Below are positions 55,368 through 62,743 of a stretch of DNA of 64,000 nt, piece after piece. Positions within the stretch are counted from its first letter, which is position 1. Each line of letters opens with the position of its first letter. The stretch is from Arenibacter sp040216555 (lineage in GTDB: Bacteria > Bacteroidota > Bacteroidia > Flavobacteriales > Flavobacteriaceae), in assembly GCA_040216555.1 (NCBI GenBank), contig JAVJOW010000008.1, positions 186,001 through 250,000 of the forward strand, read 5' to 3'. The notes beneath the pieces are model-generated. The model worked only from the letters and a program-made list of their open reading frames with translations, had not been told where the DNA came from and searched no databases. Both the position numbers and the translations under genes were made by a program.

Positions 55368-55747
55368 CAACCCTAAAAATACAGCCTATGAAAAAGAAAA
55401 AATTAAAGACCCTGAACGACATTCACAAACTGCACCAAAATCTAGTTGGTTTATTAAAACAGGATTCTGGTTATTCATCTGAAAATTTTAAGGTATCCAT
55501 AGAGGTAAGGGACAACAATGATCTGCTGTTGAACATAGCGAGCCTTCTTGAAGTATGTGTATTTGCTCTGGACGGGAACGGAATGCTATTGTCTCCAAAC
55601 AATCAAAATGTAACCAAACATGACAGCGTTAGCAGGGTGCTGGAATTGGTCCTAAATATACTTCCGCATAGTCAAATGGATTTTATGGACTACGTAACCG
55701 AAAAGCTGAACCGTTTGAACAATGCCAAAACAAAATCATCTGAATAA
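55364..55747 (+). CDS. Hypothetical protein, second of three paralogs
   Basis: A 127 aa protein. The shared domain: HKLHQNLVGLLKQD, FKVSIEVRDNNDLLLNIASLLEVCVFALDG, then SVSRVLELVLNILPHSQMDFMDYV. The start could also be the ATG of MKKKKLK at about residue 9. It begins inside the previous stop codon and ends 9 bp before the third gene. Family unknown; probably cytoplasmic. Confidence 0.72.
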   Translation: MTTLKIQPMKKKKLKTLNDIHKLHQNLVGLLKQDSGYSSENFKVSIEVRDNNDLLLNIASLLEVCVFALDGNGMLLSPNNQNVTKHDSVSRVLELVLNILPHSQMDFMDYVTEKLNRLNNAKTKSSE

Positions 55748-55756
55748 ATATGAACT

Positions 55757-56101
55757 ATGAACCCAAACGAAGAAAAACTGATCAATAGCTTAAAACATCA
55801 GGCACTGGACCACCACCCTACCTTAAGGCCCCACCCGTTCTTTAATAATAAATATGAAGTAAGTCTCTTTTATGTAGATAATCATGTAGATTTGATGTTG
55901 ACCGTCCGAGCCATGCTCTACCTGGCCATGAAGACAATCGACCCGGAATTGTACGATAACATCAATGACAGATATGAAAAGGAATATATTCGTCAGGCAC
56001 TTACAATTGCCAATAGGTTATTACCGCAAGGGGAAGAGGCACTTTTGGACGACCTCAATCTTTATTATAGAGAGGAAAAATTGAGGGAGGGATTAAAATA
56101 A
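55757..56101 (+). CDS. Hypothetical protein, third of three paralogs
   Basis: A 114 aa protein, the most diverged copy: LINSLKHQALDHHPTLRPHP, YEVSLFYVDNHVDLMLTVRAMLYLAMKTID, then YIRQALTIANRLLPQGEEALLDDL. It lacks the polar N-terminal extension of the first. Function unknown. The cassette converges on the mobilization genes, 114 bp away. Confidence 0.7.
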   Translation: MNPNEEKLINSLKHQALDHHPTLRPHPFFNNKYEVSLFYVDNHVDLMLTVRAMLYLAMKTIDPELYDNINDRYEKEYIRQALTIANRLLPQGEEALLDDLNLYYREEKLREGLK

Positions 56102-56215
56102 TACCTTGAGCATGGTCCCTAAATCTTACCATAACTTAACTGCGCGGGGATCCTAATTCGATTTTATAGCGTTCGGGATGATAAGCGTAAAGTAAAATCG
56201 AATTAGGGCGCAACC

Positions 56216-56683
56216 TTACTCCGGATTTAGAACACTATCCTGCTTTTGGACCCACTTTTCAAAATCCTTATAGATGATCGGATGGTCTTCAAAATAGCCT
56301 CTTGCCCTACCCAAACTTTCCTTTTTTACTTTTAAAACCTCAGCCTTTTTTTTCCGTTCATAGTTGATAAAATAATAGCCCATGTAGCCAAATGCCGAAG
56401 TGTTCATTATTATGAAAAGGTATAGTATCAACATCTCCCATTTTGGTGTCCATCTAGATTTTTCTATATTTTTCAAGACTTCATCCATCCGCTTATTATA
56501 AAATTCCAAGTTGATCTTTTGCAGCCTTAAAAAATCTTTTAGTTGAAACTCCAAATGAGAAGTGTCCGCTGTTATTTTTAAGTCGTCAAATTTTGTGGAT
56601 AGTTCTTCCAGTTTACCAATGGAGTTGTTGAACCCGGATATTTCTTGGGTAAGCACTTCCATAATTTCGTCCAGTTTTGCCAT
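56216..56683 (-). CDS. Coiled-coil membrane protein of the mobilization cassette
   Basis: About 155 aa from the ATG at 56683, which lies 4 bp after the relaxase stop codon (an upstream ATG at 56728 would overlap that gene). The N-terminal half is a coiled-coil-like helix region (LDEIMEVLTQEISGFNNSIGKLEELS), followed by one membrane helix (MLILYLFIIMNTSAFGYMGYYFI, about 98-120) and a polar tail. Small proteins of this kind follow relaxase genes in Bacteroidota mobilizable elements; the role is not known. Confidence 0.7.
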   Translation of the reverse strand: MAKLDEIMEVLTQEISGFNNSIGKLEELSTKFDDLKITADTSHLEFQLKDFLRLQKINLEFYNKRMDEVLKNIEKSRWTPKWEMLILYLFIIMNTSAFGYMGYYFINYERKKKAEVLKVKKESLGRARGYFEDHPIIYKDFEKWVQKQDSVLNPE

Positions 56684-56687
56684 GATA

Positions 56688-57557
56688 TTATATTTCCATT
56701 CCCAGTCCAATTGATTTCTTAATCGCAATAGTTACCACCTTTTTGGCAATAGTTGCCGCCAGGTTAGGTGATAGCCCAACGGGCTTGCCCAGTAGTTTTA
56801 TCCTATTTTCTTTAGCCATCTTTTGGGCTACATTTTTATCCCATCCCATATTTCCAGCTATGTTTCCCATGGACATGGAGCGATGTACTTCGCTCCCCTT
56901 TAAATTATGCCCCTTGTATTCAAATCGGAAACCTTGGAGTTGGTTTTGCTTATTGATACTGGGAATCACCTCCACACCGTTCTTGGCCATATCGTTGATG
57001 TACTTATCAAAGTTTTTTGGTTTGTCCTTTTCCATAACCTTATCGTGTATCCGTTTGATTTCCGCTCTGACCTGTTGAATCTGGTTCAGTTTTTCCTGCT
57101 GCACTTCTTTTACCGTGGTCAGGCCCATTTGCTTGGCCACTTTTTCCGCCGCCTGTTGGCTCCGTTTTCCTATAAAACTATCCTTGTAGGCATTCCCATT
57201 GAAATCGATACGGTTTACATATACGTGTACATGGGTATGTTCCTTATCCCTATGCACAAAGCCGATGGCCTGGTGTTCCTGTAGTTTCATTTCCTTAAGG
57301 AACCTTTCAACAATTTCATTCAGATTTTCGTTGATCATTCCCTGCCCATCTTCAATTGTTGGGCTGAGTACAAAACTCAAGGTATTCTTTTGGCAAAGAT
57401 GGTTTTGCTGCTGGATGACCTTGAACTCCTGAGTGATGTCCCTAGGATTGTCTCCCGACAAATGTTCGCGGTAGACGACTTCCGCCTCCTTCTCCCCGTT
57501 CCAACCATAACCCATGGAAGCTCCGGTATGCGATATGGATTTTCCCATGCCTATCAT
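56688..57557 (-). CDS. Relaxase (MobA/VirD2-type mobilization nuclease)
   Basis: A 289 aa DNA-nicking enzyme. It opens MGKSISHTGASMGYGWNGEKEAEVVYREHLSGDNP, and has the metal-binding triad HTHVHVYVNRID (His107, His109, His111) typical of the PF03432 relaxase family. Tyr29 in EVVYREHL may be the nicking residue. It is expected to cut at oriT and lead the strand into a helper conjugation channel. It overlaps the MobC gene by 4 bp. No type IV secretion genes are in the window, so the element would depend on a helper. Confidence 0.9.
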   Translation of the reverse strand: MIGMGKSISHTGASMGYGWNGEKEAEVVYREHLSGDNPRDITQEFKVIQQQNHLCQKNTLSFVLSPTIEDGQGMINENLNEIVERFLKEMKLQEHQAIGFVHRDKEHTHVHVYVNRIDFNGNAYKDSFIGKRSQQAAEKVAKQMGLTTVKEVQQEKLNQIQQVRAEIKRIHDKVMEKDKPKNFDKYINDMAKNGVEVIPSINKQNQLQGFRFEYKGHNLKGSEVHRSMSMGNIAGNMGWDKNVAQKMAKENRIKLLGKPVGLSPNLAATIAKKVVTIAIKKSIGLGMEI

Positions 57558-57850
57558 TTCCTAAAGGATAAAAGATGTCGTCGTATCTCACTGGCCAATT
57601 GAACTACTTCATCTGCCAATTTCGGATTGCGTTTCCGGAACATATTCCCGATTAGCTTAAAATTTGTTTCATACCTAGACAGCATCTTGAACATCTCTAT
57701 TTGTTCTTGGGTCAAACGTTCTATTATCCGGTCATCAAAAGCCGCACGACGACAATATTCACTTATGGAAAGTCCACTCCTATCGGCCTTGACCCTTAGC
57801 AATTTCTTCTCATAAATAGAACATCTAAACTGTACAAACTCGTTCTTCAT
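57554..57850 (-). CDS. MobC-like relaxosome accessory protein
   Basis: A 98 aa basic protein with a ribbon-helix-helix-like N-terminus (FVQFRCSIYEKKLLRVKADRSGLSISEYCRRAAF) and the common NFKLIGNMFRKRN stretch. It binds near oriT and recruits the relaxase in related systems. It is the first gene of the mob operon, and the oriT-like stem-loop lies 126-155 bp upstream. Confidence 0.85.
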   Translation of the reverse strand: MKNEFVQFRCSIYEKKLLRVKADRSGLSISEYCRRAAFDDRIIERLTQEQIEMFKMLSRYETNFKLIGNMFRKRNPKLADEVVQLASEIRRHLLSFRK

Positions 57851-57975
57851 TTTTGCATTTCTGAATCCTTACCCTCTAACCCTTTATAAAATACCCATTG
57901 AAACTCCATCCATCATCTTATATCGAAAATCAAGTTATTGGTTCCTATTCTTTTGCGACCCATCGGGAGCAAAAG

Positions 57976-58005
57976 CAAGATTTGTCATGACAATGACACA
58001 TCTTG
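57976..58005. other. Candidate oriT stem-loop
   Basis: Arms 57976-57988 and 57993-58005 are 13 bp with one mismatch (CAAGATTTGTCAT against ATGACACATCTTG), with a 4-nt loop. A 7-bp direct repeat, ATTAGCG, follows at 58081-58087 and 58097-58103. The position just upstream of mobC and the relaxase is where mobilizable elements keep oriT. No nick site can be named. Confidence 0.5.
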
Positions 58006-58119
58006 AATTCTCACTCAATCGGATTTTTTACGGCTACATTCCGTTTCATCATTTTCTACCTATCCACATACTTCTTACTTATTAGCGCTACTACTAATTA
58101 GCGTGTATTTACAGAACTA

Positions 58120-58410
58120 CTACTTCTTTTTTCGTGGTAAGTGCTTATTAAATTCCCGATCCAAATAGTCATCTGATAAATTAGGTTCGCCCATTAACCA
58201 AGCATCAATAATATCCTTATCAAAGAATTTTTGGCGGATGTGTTTGTTACCTCCCATGGGGATTAATCGTAACTGGGTCAGTTTGTAAATCTTGCTTTTG
58301 GAGAGTCCCGTGTAGGCAACAAGATCATCTACGTTCATCACTTTTTTTTGATGCGAAAGAAGTCCCTTGATATCCCTTAAGAGATCTACCATGTCATTTT
58401 CTATTTCCAT
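58120..58410 (-). CDS. Excisionase-like helix-turn-helix protein
   Basis: A 96 aa protein with a MerR-type winged HTH of excisionase style: NVDDLVAYTGLSKSKIYKLTQLRLIPMGGNKHIRQKFFDKDIIDAWLMG (span of about residues 25-75). Bacteroidota mobile elements often carry such a protein to direct excision or regulate transfer. It lies between the mob genes and a membrane protein, on the same strand. Confidence 0.83.
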   Translation of the reverse strand: MEIENDMVDLLRDIKGLLSHQKKVMNVDDLVAYTGLSKSKIYKLTQLRLIPMGGNKHIRQKFFDKDIIDAWLMGEPNLSDDYLDREFNKHLPRKKK

Positions 58411-58528
58411 AATTCTCGCTTTAAAATAGCCGCAGTGCGGTCTACCTGTGTTACAAATGTTCGAAGCAAAGAAAGGAGATGCAAGCGGGTGAAAAGAAAA
58501 AAAAGGGGAAATCTACCCCATAAAATAT

Positions 58529-59200
58529 TCAAATATCCCCCAAGAAATGGAAGAATGAATCTATCTGTTGTTCAAATTCATGATTGGGAGGAAACTCATT
58601 GTACTTTTTTGAAAGTATCTCCGCTGATATCAAGTTACCCTTATGGTAAATTTTTTGGGATCTCTCAAAGGATTTTAAGCTAATCCCCTTTTTAAGTTGT
58701 TTGAACTTATCCAGAATATATTTTAATTGCGGTTGGGTACAGTTAAAATGCAGCACCGAATCGTGGTCCTCAAAATCCAGAACCATAACTTCATAAAAAT
58801 TGGAGAAGCTTGTTAAGTTCTCGTCCAGATATTCATATTGGGTCAAGGAACCATAGATCCTTCTAAGGACACGCTCATTGAAATCCATATTGAAACCGAC
58901 TAGTTTCATTCGTGAACTTCGGCTTTGGTACTTCACTTTCTCTTTATAAGCATCAGATACCAAAATACCAAATATTAAAATCACGAAAAACCATATCGGA
59001 AGCAATGCCAACCAAAGGTTTTCGTAGGTTTCATAAAGATCGAACGAAAAGTAGACCATAAGTATTCCAAAAAGAATAAGCCCAAAAATCAGTCCATTAT
59101 AACCTCTTCTCATAAAGGCATTAAAGTTCTGGTGAATTTTGTCTTTTCTCACCTTCAAGGCGACCAACCAATTGGCGATATTTTCGATTATCTTTTCCAT
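58529..59200 (-). CDS. Two-helix membrane protein, function unknown
   Basis: About 223 aa from the ATG at 59200; an upstream ATG at 59221 would add seven residues. Two adjacent membrane helices (GLIFGLILFGILMVYF and LWLALLPIWFFVILIFGILV) are followed by a cytoplasmic domain (about 95-223) rich in charged residues. No family recognised. Same strand as the excisionase-like and mob genes, so probably part of the same element. Confidence 0.65.
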   Translation of the reverse strand: MEKIIENIANWLVALKVRKDKIHQNFNAFMRRGYNGLIFGLILFGILMVYFSFDLYETYENLWLALLPIWFFVILIFGILVSDAYKEKVKYQSRSSRMKLVGFNMDFNERVLRRIYGSLTQYEYLDENLTSFSNFYEVMVLDFEDHDSVLHFNCTQPQLKYILDKFKQLKKGISLKSFERSQKIYHKGNLISAEILSKKYNEFPPNHEFEQQIDSFFHFLGDI

Positions 59201-59349
59201 TTTACAAAAAGCTGATTTCAAGATAATTAAAAGAATTTAGACCTTTTTACATTTTCGATGTTATGGTTCAAAAAATGGATAGCGATTTACCAGATTTTGT
59301 GGGTAGGGAGAAGAAAGGTCAAGCGGCCCTTCGCCGTTTGTTCTTTCGT

Positions 59350-59475
59350 GCGCCAGAGGAGGTCGAAAAAACCTACCTATGGCGGCAGGCCAGAACGGAA
59401 AAACTTCCCATGCGGACTGTCGTAGTATGTCCGCGTAGGGAGGATTGGATCGGAAGGGATTTTCGACTTCCGCAG
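59350..59475. repeat. GC-rich nested inverted-repeat block
   Basis: Outer arms GAGGTCGAAAA (59359-59369) and TTTTCGACTTC (59460-59470, one mismatch), then CGGAAG/CTTCCG (59451-59456, 59467-59472), and inner arms GCGGAC (59412-59417) and GTCCGC (59429-59434). The block is much richer in GC than its surroundings. Open frames of about 100 codons exist on both strands over it, but these follow from the symmetry and low stop frequency and have no family. The 364 bases from 59222 to 59585 contain no convincing gene. Confidence 0.55.
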
Positions 59476-59585
59476 GCTTGGAAAATAAAAAGTTACAGAA
59501 ACACTGATTTCTCAATTCATGATAAGAAAAATTATGGACCAAATGTATTGTGCGCAATTTCCGTATATCTGAGAAAATTAAACTA

Positions 59586-60587
59586 CTAGCTTTCCATTTT
59601 GTTAATCCTATCTCTTAAACCTCTCAATTTATTCATTAGTTCGTCGAATGGTTCTGTTTTTCCATAAAACATACTTTCTTGCATTGCCACATAATCCCTT
59701 TCCCAATCCTTCATTGCCCGATCAGGCGGTATAAAATCCAATGTTCTTTTAGCGTGTTTGGAATAATCTACCCAAGATACTTTAGTAAAAATTTTGCGAT
59801 GTTGAATGATATTGGAGTATAAATGACTGTCAATTAAAGCACTTTCTCCAAATGGAGTATCCATCAACCTAGAAATATCATATAGATGCCTTGTCATTCG
59901 TTCACTAAATATTTCTCTATTTTCAGGCTTTTGAAACTCTTCATGTAAAAGAAAAAGTTTTTCTAAAAATGTTCTTGTGGGGAGGACTGTTGGTATATAA
60001 ATTATTTCATCAGCAAAAGGTTGTCCATTGTACTTTGCACCAATGAAAGAGATGATACCCTTCTTTTCAAATGGGTCTCTTAACGACCTTGAACTAATTT
60101 CCACTAGAATTCTCGGTGCCAAATAGTCTATATGCTCAACAAGCGATTTGTAATGTATTTCTATTGCTAAGGGATCAGTATCAGATAGTACAAATTCACG
60201 AACTTCTATTGAAAATTCTCCCACATTTTGTGCATGAAGAGTTTTGGCTAATTCCTTGGGAAACACTTCGCTTGCAAATTTACAAGAAGCCTTTCTCAGG
60301 TGAGAAACTTTAGTGCGATTAAGTGTACCACTAAAGCCAAAAAATGATCTGTCCATCGCCAAATCAATATCTTCAGAGAACCTTTCAATTACACCCCAGG
60401 CCTTACTTAAAGATGTCCCGCCTTTAAAGACAAGGTGTTCAGTATAGACAGTACTGAAAATGGCACGTAAAACCGTTACAACCCACCAATCCTTTTCAAT
60501 GGCTGCGGCCGGTAGACCTTTATCTATACTCGTTTGTATTATAGCTTCTCTCCGGTCGCTTACTGACAGGCTAAACCACTCCTTCAT
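59586..60587 (-). CDS. abiEii: AbiEii/AbiGii-type nucleotidyltransferase toxin (second system)
   Basis: A 333 aa toxin. IEKDWWVVTVLRAIF precedes the core GGTSLSKAWGVIERFSEDIDLAMDR (residues about 56-80; Asp73 and Asp75 are the likely metal ligands). Further on come LAIEIHYKSL and a C-terminal helical region with HLYDISRLMD. It differs clearly from the AbiEii at 53.5 kb: longer, with another N-terminus, so it was probably acquired separately. It abuts the antitoxin gene directly. Confidence 0.87.
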   Translation of the reverse strand: MKEWFSLSVSDRREAIIQTSIDKGLPAAAIEKDWWVVTVLRAIFSTVYTEHLVFKGGTSLSKAWGVIERFSEDIDLAMDRSFFGFSGTLNRTKVSHLRKASCKFASEVFPKELAKTLHAQNVGEFSIEVREFVLSDTDPLAIEIHYKSLVEHIDYLAPRILVEISSRSLRDPFEKKGIISFIGAKYNGQPFADEIIYIPTVLPTRTFLEKLFLLHEEFQKPENREIFSERMTRHLYDISRLMDTPFGESALIDSHLYSNIIQHRKIFTKVSWVDYSKHAKRTLDFIPPDRAMKDWERDYVAMQESMFYGKTEPFDELMNKLRGLRDRINKMES

Positions 60588-61196
60588 TTATTCTTTATTT
60601 TTTAGTATCTCTTCCATTATTTTTGAAATCCATACAGGTGCCAATTTCATGTCATGTTTGATAAGATCTTTATCGACCGTTTTTAGTATGTTCTTAATTT
60701 TTTCAAGCTGATTTCCATCCAAGTTTTTTTGCCCTATTTCTCGCAATGCCTGTATCACCAAAATATTTGTCTCACTTTTGGCCGAAAGAATTTTAGGAGA
60801 TGCGATTTTATACTTTATAGTGTTATTTTTAATTTTAACAGTTCTAGGAGATCCATCGGTTAAGTATACAAGATTCATAGGAACTTGTGTAGATAATCCC
60901 AGTTTATTAAGGGCTTGGATTCCCGTTGGAATTATTCTTGCTTTATCCCTTTTTGAAATCGCCAAAGCAATTTCCTCTAATGATGGGTAAAGCAGCCCCA
61001 ATTGCTTATGCTCCTTGGGATATAAGTAAATACCTTGTGCCAGTCGAACCAAAAGCCCTTTTTCCTCTAAACGTATTAAAGCTTGCCTGATTGCTGTAGA
61101 AGACCCAAATTTAACAAAATTATTCGGGAAAAATATTTTTCCACGCTTGTGATTTAAAATTGCATTTTTTATAAATTTTTCAGTAGGTACAAGCAT
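60588..61196 (-). CDS. abiEi: DUF6088/AbiEi-type antitoxin (second system)
   Basis: A 202 aa protein. An N-terminal winged-helix part (KIFFPNNFVKFGSSTAIRQALIRLEEKGLLVRLAQGIYLYP, given as the span of about residues 20-60) is followed by a compact C-terminal domain with IPTGIQALNKLGLSTQVPMNLVYLTDGSPRTVKI. This is the DUF6088 form of AbiEi antitoxins. The next gene starts at the base after its stop codon. A 14-bp perfect inverted repeat 13 bp upstream is its likely operator. Confidence 0.85.
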   Translation of the reverse strand: MLVPTEKFIKNAILNHKRGKIFFPNNFVKFGSSTAIRQALIRLEEKGLLVRLAQGIYLYPKEHKQLGLLYPSLEEIALAISKRDKARIIPTGIQALNKLGLSTQVPMNLVYLTDGSPRTVKIKNNTIKYKIASPKILSAKSETNILVIQALREIGQKNLDGNQLEKIKNILKTVDKDLIKHDMKLAPVWISKIMEEILKNKE

Positions 61197-61208
61197 TTTA
61201 AAATATAT

Positions 61209-61245
61209 ATTTCGTCACAAATTTAATGAATATTTGTGACGAAAT
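61209..61245 (-). promoter_or_regulatory. Operator-like inverted repeat of the second abiE operon
   Basis: Arms 61209-61222 and 61232-61245 are perfect 14-bp complements (ATTTCGTCACAAAT) with a 9-bp spacer. They sit 13 bp upstream of the antitoxin start on the minus strand. AbiEi proteins repress by binding such repeats. Confidence 0.8.
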
Positions 61246-61294
61246 TACATTGAGATAATAAATAAGATTTTATGAGTACAAAAAGGCATTATAC

Positions 61295-61340
61295 TGATGA
61301 GTCGACAGGGGCAGTAATTACTGCCCCTGTCGACTCATCA
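61295..61340. repeat. 46-bp perfect palindrome
   Basis: The 23 bases from 61295 are exactly repeated in reverse complement from 61318 to 61340, with no spacer. The arm begins TGATGAGTCGAC and the centre is GCAGTAATTACTGC. Checked base by base. Such palindromes are unstable in many bacteria and are rarely kept without a function. Confidence 0.95.
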
Positions 61341-61350
61341 AAAGTTTTTA

Positions 61351-61419
61351 CCTTACTGCTTCTACACGGAATACCAAAAAATAATTAAAAATAAAAAATT
61401 CCGTGTAGAAGCAGTAAGG
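61351..61419. repeat. 22-bp perfect inverted repeat with a 25-nt A-rich loop
   Basis: Arms 61351-61372 and 61398-61419 are perfect complements (beginning CCTTACTGCTTCTAC). The loop is almost pure A and T. The arm contains TTACTGC, which also occurs in the centre of the neighbouring palindrome. Confidence 0.93.
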
Positions 61420-61664
61420 CGTAAAGTTAGTTTTTCAAAAACTGAAAGTCAATAATTTTCGTGGTATTCAAAGCTATGATATGAACAAAATAATTAACAA
61501 CTTAATATCGGAACCTTCCTGGAAAAAAAGTACCATCAGAAATTAAAGACATCACAGATGAGCTAAATTATCACGAGTCTGCAATAAAATAGGAATGACA
61601 TACCATTATCAAACTTCCGAAATATATCACTTAATAGTTAACTTAAAATACCAAGTATAATAAT

Positions 61665-62240
61665 ATGTTTAAAGAAAAAAAATATTATGGAGAAGTGTGG
61701 TTTCCAAAAGAAGAAACTAGGTGTTTTTGTGTTTTGTTGATAAATGATAACGACATTCTACTTGAAACAAACCTCCTAACCACAAAACCAGTTCATAAGG
61801 AGCCGCTAATTAATGGCATTTTTACTGGTTTAGGACATCTTACTTTTGTGGATTGTAAAATAAGAAAATCAGAGTCCGGCATTTCTCAAATGAAAATTTA
61901 TGCCCCCAAGTATTCATTTATCAGCGCCCACCACCCAATAAATGCATTAAATTTAAAATTTCAAGAATTTAATGTCACCAATGATGCTATAGTCAGCTGG
62001 GTTAATCACGGAACATGGTACAATTCTACAGATCAAAAATTGATCAAGGAGGACGATATCTCTCAAGAAATCAGAATTGATGATGCAGGTCTTACAGTTA
62101 CGATAAATCACTCTTTGAATATTAATTCTAAACGAACAGAACTACTAATTCGAAATTTTGGTTATGTTAAATTCAAATTGGACAATCCAGTAGATACTCT
62201 CGAAGCAAGTATCCATCCGAGCAACTACATTAGCTATTGA
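61665..62240 (+). pseudogene. ApeA-like anti-phage protein, N-terminal domain only
   Basis: A 191 aa frame that reads as the N-terminal beta-rich domain of ApeA-like proteins: YYGEVWFPKEETRCFCVLLI, NGIFTGLGHLTFVDCKI, a central PKYSFISAHH, LNLKFQEFNVTNDAIVSWVNHG and near the end LIRNFGYVKFKLDNPVDTLEA. Full ApeA proteins have a C-terminal HEPN-type nuclease domain of a further 200-300 residues, which is absent. The frame ends exactly where the IS66 element begins: its stop codon overlaps the stop of the IS-borne gene. The last ten residues are probably IS sequence. The family call is by motif only. Confidence 0.55.
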
Positions 62241-62743
62241 TCTTCATATTCTGTAGTGAATTCAATATCTTTTCCTTCCGCTCTTGCCTGGAGCACCATT
62301 TGTTGTATGTTTTCGGGAAGGTTGCCCAGGGGCAGTATTAGTCCGTCAACCATTACCATATTATTAAAAGGGCTGTTCTCCTGCATGGCGTTTGTAGAAA
62401 ATTCAGGGCTATAATACCATAGGTCGAACATATCCTTTATGGCCCGGGCCTTATTCGAGACCGTAGTCCCCTTGGTCCCGAAGTATTCGTTGACCTGTTT
62501 GGAACTCATATAAGGTTGGAACGATCTGTCGAACAAAAAATTTATCGAACCTATGGCATGGACCACGGCTGCCGCCCATATCTCCAATTTTCCCCTTGCG
62601 AAGGGGACATCCCTTTTTCTCCCCATCTTTTTGATGAGCTTTTCGCAAAGCCCGAAGTATTCATCGTTAAGTTTCTGCGCGCAGAAGGCCCCTGTTATTT
62701 CCAATAGTTGTTTTTCCTTTTCTTTTATCAGCTCTTTGGTCAT
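62234..62743 (-). CDS. DUF6398-type protein carried by the IS66 element
   Basis: A 169 aa protein: LLEITGAFCAQKLNDEYFGLCEKLIKKMGRKRDVPFARGK and LEIWAAAVVHAIGSINFLFD, then PYMSSKQVNEYFGTKGTTVSNKARAIKDMF with an HTH-like look. The pattern fits DUF6398 proteins, which in Bacteroidota often follow IS66 transposases. It overlaps the transposase frame by 4 bp, so it is probably translated from the same message. Its role in transposition is unknown. Confidence 0.6.
   Translation of the reverse strand: MTKELIKEKEKQLLEITGAFCAQKLNDEYFGLCEKLIKKMGRKRDVPFARGKLEIWAAAVVHAIGSINFLFDRSFQPYMSSKQVNEYFGTKGTTVSNKARAIKDMFDLWYYSPEFSTNAMQENSPFNNMVMVDGLILPLGNLPENIQQMVLQARAEGKDIEFTTEYEDQ

Larger units (their letters stand above)
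61197..61664. other. Palindrome-rich divergent intergenic region
   Basis: No gene in 468 bases. The region carries four inverted repeats in a row: the abiE operator (61209-61245), a 46-bp perfect palindrome (61295-61340), a 22-bp hairpin (61351-61419) and AGTTTTT/AAAAACT (61429-61443). After that come short, broken frames (about 61482-61590) that may be gene debris, and the start of the ApeA-like gene. Confidence 0.7.

Noticed and set aside
59261..59589. Overlapping open frames of about 100 codons on both strands
   Set aside because: Both are produced by the GC-rich inverted-repeat block; neither shows a known motif, so the block was listed as a repeat.
61295..61419. Integron attC site
   Set aside because: The palindromes lack the GTTRRRY/RYYYAAC core ends and no integron integrase is nearby.
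61482..61590. Short frames after the palindromes (MNKIINNLISEPSWKKS, then EIKDITDELNYHES in another frame)
   Set aside because: Too short and frame-broken; possibly debris of a lost gene, but no family can be seen.
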